A DNA stretch of 64,000 nucleotides from Tachypleus tridentatus (lineage: Eukaryota > Arthropoda > Merostomata > Xiphosura > Limulidae), in the NCBI RefSeq assembly GCF_004210375.1, contig NC_134837.1:22577586-22641585 (forward strand), given 5' to 3'. Of this stretch, positions 22,880 to 32,399 are shown in pieces. The notes beneath the pieces were generated by a model that saw only the letters and a list, made by a program, of their open reading frames with translations, ran no database searches and had not been told where the DNA came from. The translations under genes were made by a program, and so were the position numbers. How positions within the stretch are numbered: the stretch's first letter is position 1; every line of letters starts with the position of its first letter.

Positions 22880-23560
22880 GAAACTGTTTCATCTCTTAAA
22901 TTATTTTAAAGTATTGGCTTCCACTATTGCTAACAATAACATATTCCTATTCAGCCAACCTGTTAAAAAATGAAACTATCTTAACTGAAGCCTAGAGTGT
23001 CTTTGTCAAATCTTAAACTTAGTTCATCTTATTATTAGAATACTGCACAAAGAATTAAGAAACTTTCATCCTACTGAATGCACAGATAATCTTGTAAACT
23101 TCAATAAGATTACCTCTTAACTATTTCTGAAGAGAAAATAGATTAATTAGATCTTAATCTATTTCTGTAAGATAATCCTTCCATCCAGAGAATCACCCAA
23201 GTTGCTCTGCTCTCAACTCTTCCCAGTAAGTCAATATACCCTTTTACAAAACAAAAATAAAACTATATACACATTTCCTAGCCTAACAAAATTCTGTTAG
23301 CTTTACTAGACTATCAAGAGAGCTCTGTTTTAAGGGTTTAGTATCTTATCCACCACAATGTCAATTATGCTACTGAGTGAGTTCCTCTGTATGTATCTAT
23401 ACATGTATATAGATATCAGTAACCCAAATGAGTTATTTTGTATTTACTATCATTAAATGTCATTTGCCAAACATTTGCTGTAGTGATCCACTTGAAAAAA
23501 CTTCATTGATAACACACTGGTCATGACCTACTTGTTGAAGGACTTTCATTTAGATTAACA
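22880..23560 (-). pseudogene. CR1/L2-like LINE reverse transcriptase fragment A
   Basis: The minus strand near 23410-23480 reads WQMTFNDSKYKITHLGY, the post-catalytic RT block typical of CR1/L2-clade LINEs (usually WQMxFNxxKCKVMHxG). The remainder aligns by eye with fragment B at 24.87-25.70 kb. It is strongly decayed. It sits next to the 23597-23862 host exon. Confidence 0.55.
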
Positions 23561-23596
23561 AATAATTTTAAGTTAAGAAAACTAAAATATGTCTAC

Positions 23597-23862
23597 CTTT
23601 TGTTGTAATTTGGCACTAGTATAATCAGTGTCATTATTCTCACTGCCTGTAAGCTTTGGTGTTTCAATAACTTGTTCAGCTCCCCTTGAACTTTCCAACT
23701 GTTCTATGTATGAAGATGATGATGGTGATGAAGACAGTACAACAGACAAAGGTTCTTCAAAATATGTTTCCTGTTCTTCATGGTAGGAATTTCCTATTTC
23801 TTCTGTAAACACAGGCCCTAAAGAATTACTTGATGTTCTTCCTGTTGTATCTAATGTATGTT
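23597..23862 (-). CDS. Minus-strand host gene, main visible exon (266 nt)
   Basis: On the minus strand the acceptor TTTATATGTTATAG precedes the exon and the donor AAAAG/GTAGAC follows it. Two nucleotides complete a split codon, then 88 codons are open: the exon starts HTLDTTGRTSSNSLGPVF, includes YHEEQETYFEEPLSVV and a SSSPSSSS run, and ends DYTSAKLQQK. The two leading bases join the G left by the 27940-27961 exon to give Glu. The segment is acidic and Ser-rich, probably disordered, and no domain is recognised. Codon content is unlike the flanking repeats, which supports a real exon. The gene identity is unknown. Confidence 0.7.
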
Positions 23863-24869
23863 CTATAACATATAAAACAACATATTATTGTCAATAATAA
23901 ATGTTAATGAGAAATTAGCAAGTGTACTAATGAAAACTGTGGCTTTATATATAAAAACAAAAAATAATGAAACACTTCTTGTTATTTTAAATTACATACA
24001 TAAACAAAACAGGTAGCATGCTTTGTTAACTATGTAACAGTGCTACTCTATTCATAACTTGTCAAATACATTTTGCTTTCCATTCTCAAGCTTCATATTA
24101 AAGATAAAACATAATTTTAATTTTCTTTACAATTTTAGCATCATTAATACACAGGGGAAAACATATTACCACTGTTTGTATATTAAAAAGAAAAAACAGA
24201 TAACAAAGGTGTACATGAATAATTTAACATAATTTTCTTTAGATTTAATAGAATGTTTCAGATTTTATTAATCTAACCATCACTCCCAAAAATATATTAA
24301 GAGTACTCTATCAACAAATGATACACTGACTCAGTATTGTATTTAAAATAACTGCACAGACCTACTACTTTCTTTTTTAACTAGGATCTATGATATATTT
24401 TAAACCAATATACATGATTCAAATAATTATATAATAATGCACATAATACAATTTTTCCATCCTCCTAGCAAAATATCTTTCCTAAACATATATTTCTCAT
24501 TTTTACTTAATAGTACAACCTTTTCCTCACAAATTGTTAAAAACTTGGATTCTGTATTCTGGAACAACATTCTTATTATTCAATCTATTTCATCACAGAA
24601 AAAAAAAAAATGTTTCTTTTATTTGTTATTATAATTCTTTGGAGAAGCAATTACATAATAATAATAATGTAAAAATAATAAAAAGCTATATACACATAAC
24701 TTTATTCTAATGCTAATGAAGATACAACAACCTGTCTCATTCAGAATATTTAATTATTGATATTTCTTTATCTTGCTTTTATCAATACTGCATTTACACA
24801 ATATCCTATTTAGTGTTACTAACAGATCCTCATACACACATCCTTAAAAAGATAAAAACTAAATTCCAC
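23863..24869. other. AT-rich intron-like sequence
   Basis: Low-complexity AT-rich DNA. No element or exon is supported. Confidence 0.4.
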
Positions 24870-25700
24870 CATTTATTTTTCAGGATATCATAGGTTTACC
24901 ACTTAAAACTTCTGTAAAGTGCTGTCCTTCACTACTGTCAATAGTGTTTCATTTCACAAGTCAATCCCTAAGCTAGAAAAACAAAGCTGTTTCAGATGAT
25001 GCTTAGCCTTTCTTTTTCAAATCTTAACCTTGTAATAGGATGAGAGGTTACAATATATATTAAGGAAATCAGCAACCTTTGTTCTACCAATGCCCCAGAT
25101 AATTTTGTAAGCTTGAATAAAACACCTTTTACTGTTTTTATCAAGAGATAATTAATATGCTAATAGATCTTAACATATTTCTGTAAGTTAACCTTTCATC
25201 CTTAGAATCACTCTAGTAACACTCATCTCACCCCTTTCCAATAAGTCAATATGCCTTTTTAGATAAGACCAAAATTATATACACAATTCTAACTGAGGTC
25301 TAACTATTGATTTTTAGACATGAACAATTACCTCAATTGACCTGTAATCAATATATCTGTAAATACACCCTGAATTTTATTAGTTTTATTATTACTCACA
25401 CTTCCTTGATGGCTTGATAACTTATCTACCAATATCCTTTTCTTCGGACAAATAAATAAGTGGCTTTACATCTATATAAAATAAGTCTGTGATTTAAATT
25501 ATCATAACCAAAATGCATGACCTTGCACTTACTATAATTAAGTACCATTTACCAAATATTAATCTAACCTCCCAATCACTCAGTCTGTAGCACCTCAACA
25601 TCTTCAATACAGCTTGTAATATTAAAGTTTGTAACTAACAATCAAATTTATTAATGACACCTCTATAAACATCACTATTGTAAATAATAAAAAGTACTAA
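24870..25700 (-). pseudogene. CR1/L2-like LINE reverse transcriptase fragment B
   Basis: The minus strand near 25505-25560 reads LNYSKCKVMHFGYDN, the same RT block as in fragment A. The lower-coordinate half aligns with fragment A over phrases such as AAGTCAATATGCC and CAGATAATTTTGTAAGCTTG. Stops and shifts occur throughout. Confidence 0.6.
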
Positions 25701-27050
25701 GCCTTGAATAACTGCAAACAAAGGTTCACGTTCCTGGACTTCATTAACAACAATTTGTTTTTCCATTTCTCATTCAACCACCTTACAATCAAAAGAAATA
25801 TTTTCCAAACTCTAAGTTTTGTAATTTTCTTGAAATTTAAGTTCACTAAATCAACATATAACGTTTTTAAAAATAAAAAATACTGCCTTGGAAAACTTTA
25901 AAATATTATAACAAAAGTAAAGAGCTTTGCCACTAGGAGATTTATCTAAATAATTTAATAAGAATAAATAATGAGTTGTTATGGGTTTTACCCAAAATCT
26001 TCCTTGTTTTTACACAGATGAGGGACAGATAGATAACTTGATAAATGGAAGATAGTGTATGTTATAAGTATATTTAAAGAGAAGGGTCTAAAAACATCTA
26101 GGTAACTTATTATGACTTCTGTTATTAGTAAGCTACAGAAATCTAGTGCTAATAAAAACTTTAGGAAAGTACTTTGAAGATTACAAGTTGATGAAAAATT
26201 CTTAGCACAACTGTAAAAAGTTTTTATTTTGTCTCAACTGATTTAGTGACATTTTTAGATATCGCTTTTGGTTGTATGGGTGAAGATACTTCAACAGAAG
26301 AAACTTTGTTGAACTTGTGTTTAGATTTCTAGGCCTTTCATAAAGTTACTTGCATTGGAATAGGTTTACTTGCAAGTTAAGTTTTCAAGGAATTATGGGA
26401 AAAACTCCAAATGTATATCAACAGTTGCTTTAACAACAGAGGGTAAATAAACAGGCATCACCAGAATTAGGAATATATGTTTAATGGGGGTCTTTCTTTA
26501 TATTTTTGTTGTTTATTGTCTATTGTATATGTATTTAGATTTTTAAATGTGTTAGTAGTACTAAACCACTAGATAAGGCTGTTTTTCAGGATATTTTTAA
26601 GAAAAAGTTTCCCTCATGTGAAAGGGCTTTGACAGCCTTACCAAGTGGGCCAATACGTGAAAAATAATTTTCAACACTGATAAATCTAAAGTGATGTATT
26701 TATGACTGAAAGTTTGGAAAGTCATATTTTTCTGTGGAAAAAATATTAATGCATACAGAGTAAGGAAACTTTAAACATGATAATTATAAAACTAAAAAGC
26801 TTTAAGCCTTTGGCTAAAAGTTGTGAAACAAGGTTCTTACATTCTTTTATATACATTTTGAACTTAACATAGAGATTATTTTCAGCATACTAAACAAAAC
26901 ATTAGAAAGAGTTCCATTTTGGGCTCTAATGATCAGTTTTGGTTTACTTAACTATATAGTGATGATACAATTTGTATTATTCCTAATTTTAAACTTTTTA
27001 AGTTATAAAGGGATTTATAGATTTGAATCTGTTTTCAGTTTTTTTCCTAG
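25701..27050. other. AT-rich intron-like sequence
   Basis: No supported feature; it falls in the long first intron of the minus-strand gene. Confidence 0.4.
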
Positions 27051-27126
27051 GGCATAAAAATAGAGCAACTTGAAATTTGGATAAAAGCCAATGGGACACC
27101 AGAATGCAATATTACATCCATACATG
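27051..27126 (+). CDS. Candidate plus-strand internal exon, gene unknown
   Basis: A very good acceptor (GTTTTCAGTTTTTTTCCTAG) is followed by 25 open codons, including IEQLEIWIKANGTPECNIT, and a good donor (CATG/GTATGT). One frame of three is open. No partner exon was found. It lies inside the first intron of the minus-strand gene and upstream of the plus-strand gene start. It could be a chance exon or part of a third gene. Confidence 0.35.
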
Positions 27127-27939
27127 GTATGTGTTCTCTATGGTCTCTATTATTAAATAAAATCCATCCAGGTAAATTTTCTGACATTGCCTCAGAATGT
27201 GTGCAATATTTGTTTGCTCAGTTTTCTCCCAAAAATTCAGTTCTAGGCTAAATATTACTGTAACTGGTATTAGACGTTTTTTTTTTATCTTTTCACTTTT
27301 ACCAACTTAATATGGAATGTTAAATGATTTGCCAGTTGATACAGTGATAATAACTTTACTCAGTTACTAGTTGTAATAATACTAATATACCTAGTTCGCT
27401 TATTACAGTATAGTGTCACTAGAACTGCTGGCATGTCGCAGGTTGAATGTCCTTAGGTTCTTATTTACATGAATGGTTATAGTTGAGTTATGTAGTCTTT
27501 GTATTTTGATCTGTTATATATATATATTTTTATCTAAATTCTACGTTAACTTATAATCGATGTTGGATCGCTAACAACTTCACGAGCTCGTGCAATAATT
27601 TTGTGGAAGTATAGACCAAATATCGAGCTGGATACTTTCAGTTTTTGTACAATTTTAAATTCACTATCGTACCGCAATGAGAACTGTCATTATATAAACT
27701 CCCACTGTCACTTATTAACAGTAACTAACACTAACAGAGTACGTAACGCGATATTATTATTACTGTTGTGGGGAAATGTTTGATCCTTGGATTACACAGT
27801 GAATTAATACTCATGTCTTAGGTTTTCAACAGATTTGTCGTAATTCTGTGTCTCTTAGCAATATATAAACAAAATAATAATAAATAAATATATAAACACG
27901 TATTTGCCGAAGGCAATCTAACTCACTCATTGAGCCTAC
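27127..27939. other. Promoter-proximal intron, nothing recognised
   Basis: CpG dinucleotides become more frequent toward 27.9 kb than in the flanking AT-rich DNA, consistent with an approaching promoter. No other feature is supported. Confidence 0.4.
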
Positions 27940-27961
27940 CTATCATATTTGAATCCTCCAT
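27940..27961 (-). CDS. Minus-strand host gene, first coding exon
   Basis: ATG at 27961 opens seven codons (MEDSNMI) plus one base, then a donor G/GTAGGC. The leftover G joins the two leading bases of the 23597-23862 exon to make Glu, so the frame is kept. A TATA-like AATATAAAAAG lies just upstream of the ATG. It is too close to position a start site upstream of this ATG, so the true start of transcription is unclear. Confidence 0.55.
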
Positions 27962-27994
27962 AGTCTTTTTATATTCGATACTGAAGATGGCGCG
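27962..27994. promoter_or_regulatory. Bidirectional promoter core with TISU/YY1-like start motif
   Basis: The two candidate start codons (27961 minus, 27987 plus) are separated by 25 bp. The plus start lies in GAAGATGGCGCG (27983-27994), which matches 10 of 12 positions of the TISU element (SAASATGGCGGC). TISU is known from genes with very short 5' leaders and overlaps the YY1 motif. Shared-promoter function is inferred from position. Confidence 0.5.
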
Positions 27995-28030
27995 GCAATC
28001 AAATTTTGGCTTATCCCTGTTGCTATGTGG
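27987..28030 (+). CDS. Plus-strand host gene, first coding exon
   Basis: ATG in the TISU-like motif opens 14 codons plus two bases (MARQSNFGLSLLLC then GG), ending at a strong donor (GG/GTAAGC). The first base of the 36894 exon completes Gly. The hydrophobic LSLLLCG could suggest a signal peptide. The following exon is helical and soluble-looking, however, so I do not claim secretion. Gene identity is unknown. Confidence 0.55.
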
Positions 28031-28540
28031 GTAAGCACAAAACAACGAAATGGGCTATATCTGTTCTACTCACCACGGGTGTCAAAATCTGGTTTCTAAT
28101 GTCGTAAGTTCACAGTCAAACTACTGAGCTACTGGAGCGGAAGCTCATGTCCAAAGTTATTCTGTCGGTTTAATTAAATTGGTGATTATTTGGTTATATA
28201 AGTGCCGGGCTTACTTTTGAATGGTACTGATTGAGAGGATAAATATTGAGGAGCATCTGGGTATGAGAAAAATAAGGAATAAAAATATTTTATAATACAA
28301 ATTTCAAAAAGAAAAAAATTAAGGGATGTTACAGTAACCGACTACTGTGAAATTGCCTACTGATTTAAGTGGAAATACTGAAGAGATGGCTTTTTTCTCT
28401 TTTGTAAATACGCTTTTAGCGATTAAAGATAAACATACTTTTTAAATTTAAAAAAATCAAAAGCCCCCGGTAACCCAATGGTAAATTATAGACAAAATCA
28501 TATTTCGATATCTGTGGTACGCAAAAAAGAAATAGCTCAT
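28031..28540. other. Intron-like sequence, nothing recognised
   Basis: Unique-looking sequence downstream of the plus-strand first exon, without a supported element. Confidence 0.4.
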
Positions 28541-28767
28541 TATTAGTACTAGAAATAAATGACCTTATAGCACCAAAATGTTTTTATTTAATTTGGTAAT
28601 CAACGTTTCACTCTTCAGCAACTTCGTGGGTGTTTGTTAAAGCACAAATCGAAGCTGACAGTACAAAGCTCGTAGGAAAGAATATAGCTGTAAATCGAAA
28701 CATTGAATGTCTAATTAAATAAAAACAACATTTTGGTGTTATAATGTCGTTTATTTCTAGTATTAAT
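28541..28767. mobile_element. MITE-like element with about 50-bp inverted repeats
   Basis: The left end reads TTAGTACTAGAAATAAATGA and continues CCTTATAGCACCAAAATG. The right end is its near-complement, CATTTTGGTGTTATAATG then TCGTTTATTTCTAGTATTAA. The 227-bp unit has no coding content. Superfamily is unassigned. Confidence 0.75.
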
Positions 28768-28824
28768 ATGTACTTTATGCACTAATATACACTATAGAAA
28801 TTAAATAACTCAATATGATTTGGT

Positions 28825-28975
28825 TTGTTTTGAATTTCGCACAAAGCTACACAAGGGGTATCTGCGCTTGCCGTTATTAATTTAGTAGTGATATAGTAGA
28901 GGGAAAGCAATTAATCAACACCACCAACCGCTGTTCTTGGGTTACTATTTTACAGACGTGAGGTAGTCATATTTG
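28825..28975 (-). repeat. Diverged tRNA-derived SINE, type 1 tail part
   Basis: GAATTTCGCACAAAGCTACA, ATCTGCGCTTGCCGT and the following blocks match the family tail with many substitutions. The tRNA-like head is lost. Confidence 0.65.
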
Positions 28976-29699
28976 CGGGTTGATATGGTGACTACTTAAT
29001 ATTGCAAGGATAAATATCAGCTTTTGTATTCATCAAATTTCTAGACTGTCATTATTACTTCGGCAGCATGTTAATTTATTTTAAAGTACAAATTTTATTC
29101 TCGTGAATATTGCACTGAAAGAAAAATTGACAATTCTGACTACAAAAATAACGTAATATGACTGTTATTTGATAAATGAAAACCTTGGCTTTCTATTGGT
29201 TATATAGTATTATAGGTCAGAGAGAACTAATGAGAAATCCTGAAAGATGGAATGGGTCAGGTGGGTATGACAAAAGAGGTCTCTTTTTCTCTCTGAGGGT
29301 TAAGTGATCCAAACAGTTAAAGGCTATAAATATTATGCGTTGCCTGGGCAATGAGAATATTATAATGAGTAACTTCCGTTAAATTTTATATTTCTTGGAG
29401 GGATGACAAATGAATTAGAGAAAAGGCCATACGTAAAGAAAAAAAGTCAAATTTCTTACACTACTGGAAATTCCAGGTTTTAAAAATATTTCTTTATAAA
29501 TTATGAACTTAGAACTTATATACTATTAAAATATTGATTATTAGCTACGATTATACGCTATACTAAATCACTCAACAAGAAACAAAAAGTAGTTTAATTA
29601 AGTTTACCAGAAATATCGTGGAATGCACAATAAAAATGCCTGTGGAAAGAGGGTTACTGGTTCAAATCTCTTGATCAAACATGCTCGATTTTTTAGCAG
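28976..29699. other. Intron-like sequence, nothing recognised
   Basis: Neither coding potential nor repeats could be supported. Confidence 0.4.
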
Positions 29700-29898
29700 T
29701 GATGGTTAAGTCCCGCTAAAATCAGGGGTTCGATTCCCCTCGATGGGCTGAGAATTTGTCCTCCAAGTTGGGGGTTGTGCGGTAGGCTAACAACCTACTC
29801 ACTTAAAAACCAGCGTGTTCATAAAACCGCAGCGTATGCGGCCCTATGTTCCTTACGGAATAGAGTGTTATTTGACTGATTGATTGATGGTTAAGTCC
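29700..29898 (+). mobile_element. 171-bp retroposon with 14-bp target duplication
   Basis: TGATGGTTAAGTCC occurs at 29700-29713 and 29885-29898. The 171 bp between carry a tRNA-like B box (GGGGTTCGATTCCCCT) near the left end and a TGAT-repeat tail at the right end. Its body does not match the other SINEs here. I read it as a separate, 5'-truncated SINE-like retroposon. Confidence 0.75.
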
Positions 29899-29952
29899 AC
29901 TACTGGTAGAGGGATAAATGATTAATTTTACAAACAAGGTTATCACATTAAT

Positions 29953-30036
29953 TTTTTTTTTTGCAATTTCGCGCTAGCCGTCCCTAATTTAGCAGTGTGA
30001 GACTAAAGGGAAGGCAGCTAGTCATCACCACCCATT
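29953..30036 (-). repeat. SINE type 1 fragment cut by PLE copy 2
   Basis: The sequence GCTAGCCGTCCCTAATTTAG through CATCACCACCCA is family tail. It stops exactly where the inverted PLE segment starts. The missing rest of the SINE is not found beyond the PLE, so insertion came with deletion or the SINE was already truncated. Confidence 0.75.
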
Positions 30037-31890
30037 GGTTTATGAGGTTTGGGGATGCCGTATATTTGCGGTGTGCGTGAGTCGGTTTTACGAAGGTAGG
30101 AATAAAGTGTTTGTGAAATTGTGTTGGCTTTTTTCATTTGTAGTAGTAATTTGTTCAGTTGCGTCTCGTGTGTCTTTGTTGGATTTGTGTGTATTGGTTT
30201 AAATTTGTTCGTGTCTGATAGGATGTTATTCATTTTTTGGATGTATTCATTCGTGTTCATTGTGACTATAGCGTTACCTTTACCCCCAAACCTCATAAAC
30301 CAGATTGTCTATTACGACCAATAATGTCCACATATGAATCGTTTAATTGCAATCTTGGTAAATACATAGCATGGGCATTCTCCAAATATGTAACATCAGC
30401 CAGCTCATTCATCAAAGACTCTTTTAATTTCAAGTCTAATCTTAATCAACTTAATCATAAAGCCTTAATGGCCAGTTTCGATGTTATATCCCTCTTTACA
30501 GAAGTTCCAACCACTGAAGCCTGCAAGATAGCCTTAGAACTCTATATCTGAGACCCTAACCCAACCATAGAAATTCCCAGTAACCAGTTAGCAACCCTAA
30601 TAGAATTCACCACGATAAAGACAAACTTCATGTTCAACAACCAAAACTATATACAAACAAATGGCCTAAGCATGGGCAACCCAGTATCACCAGTTCTATC
30701 CAATATTTTTTATGACACAAGTTGAAACACAAGCAATTAAAACAGCATTACATCCACCACTATACTGGTACAGATATGTAGATGACACGGTTGCGGGATT
30801 CAAATCTGCAGAACACATACTTAATTTTTTCAATCACATTAACTCTATACATCCCAACATTAACTTCACATGTGAACAGGAAGAAAGCAATCAAATATCA
30901 TTTCTGAACCTCAAAATTACAAGAACCGACACACAATTTAAAACAGAAATCCACCGAGAAACCATCCATACTGGACTATACATTCCTTGGGACTCAGCAC
31001 ATGAAACAAAACAAAAACTCAACATACTAAGAAACCAAATAAACATAGCCATAAAACTATGCTCACCAGATAAAATTAACGATGAATTAGACAAAATAAA
31101 ACAATACTTCATCAACATCAATAAGTTTCTTTCACAAACCATAGAAAACATTATACGCACACACCTAGACAGAAAGCAAAATCAACCAACTAAAGTAAAT
31201 ATATCTCACGAATCAAAAAATCACGAAACCATATACTGCTGCATACCATATATTCCCGACATCAGCAGAAAAATAATCAGCATTTAACAAAAACTAGTAA
31301 CAAAATATGACATTCCAGTTAATACCAAATTTATTCAAAAACCAGGCACAAAACTGAGGTCTATACTATGTAAAAACTACACTGACAAACATCACACCAA
31401 CATTATTTATAAAATACAATGTGATAACTGCCACGACTTCTATATTGGAGAAACAAGTAGAAAAATGGAAACCAGATTCAATGAACATAAAAAGTCACCT
31501 TCACACGTTTTCGAACACTGCAAGTCAAATAACCATAGAAAACACTCAAATACTAAATAAAGAAACAAACATAATCAAACGCAAAATTAAAGAAGCCTTA
31601 CTTATACAACAACTTAAACCCAAAATAAACCAATATAAAGGAACGCCTTTATACCTATATTAAAATAATAAAATAAATAAAATTATATATTCAAACATCT
31701 AACACTGCCCTCTACATTCCGACACTCAGTTACACAACCCCTTTCAAACATGTGGTCAGCTTCCGGTCAGTTACCTCTTTCTTTGTGAACCTGACGATGA
31801 CCGAAGAAGGTCGAAACGTTGTTCGCTCTTCTATGTAAAATTTTTTCTCAACCCAAACGAGCCGTTTTTGCATATAAATTTCTCAACAAG
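30036..31890 (+). mobile_element. Penelope-like element copy 2 with inverted 5' segment
   Basis: The plus-strand part (30284-31890) encodes the RT and C-terminal GIY-YIG domain. RT motifs include KPDCLLRPIMS, ASFDVISLFTEVP, LSMGNPVSPVLSNIF and RYVDDT, whose YVDD is the catalytic box. The endonuclease has IYKIQCDNC and FYIGETSRKMETRF. Breaks are a stop after LELYI (near 30549), a one-base shift in a T-run near 30707, a stop near 31285 and later stops. The segment 30036-30302 is inverted and encodes, on the minus strand, the N-terminal neighbour (GKGNAIVTMNTNEY to YGIPKPHK). A hammerhead-like motif lies at 31785-31826. Non-autonomous now. Confidence 0.9.
31785..31826 (+). ncRNA. Hammerhead-ribozyme-like motif in PLE copy 2
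   Basis: Helix I pairs GTGAAC (31785-31790) with GTTCGC (31821-31826), with one wobble. CTGACGA is at 31791-31797 and helix II pairs GACC with GGTC. GAAA is followed by CGTT, so helix III is the self-complementary ACGT. Such a tiny palindromic helix III would favour a dimer. As in copy 1, one extra U precedes helix II. Confidence 0.5.
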
Positions 31891-32399
31891 TGGGTTTCTC
31901 GACATCACTGAATAGTCACTTTAGATAAATACAACATTCATTACAAAGTAAGAAATGTTGGATTTAAACAGACTGAAACATGATTTGAAAGAAGAAAAAA
32001 AAACAGATTAAAGTGAAAATCTAGTAAAAGTGACAATTGTAACAGGTTGCTTTATCGTGTAAACAAGAAAGCGTCGTTTAGGGCGACAAGACGCCAATTA
32101 CAATAGATTTATTGAAAAACCCAGGTATGCAGTATCGATTGAGTACATAAGTCAACCAATTCGAGAAAATTTACAAGTAATGCAAGGAATAAATAATACC
32201 AAATCCAATTCTACGTCAAAAGATATACACTTAATTTACACTTATTAACATAAAGATATGAAGACTCATAACGAACGAAAACAATAACATCGATTATATT
32301 AAAGTTTACACTTTTAGTAACTTATATTAGATCTGTAAGGGTTCTAACACTATCAACATTATTTATTTAACTTTGAGACTTTTGCATGATACATTATAT
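31891..32399. other. Intron-like sequence, nothing recognised
   Basis: The first 30 bases (CTCAACAAGTGGGTTTCTCG) might still belong to the PLE 3' end, but no other copy confirms this. The remainder shows nothing. Confidence 0.4.

Noticed and set aside
27601-27783. 60-codon plus-strand frame near the promoter
   Set aside because: No domain, no consistent splice site, and it lies in the first intron of the minus-strand gene.
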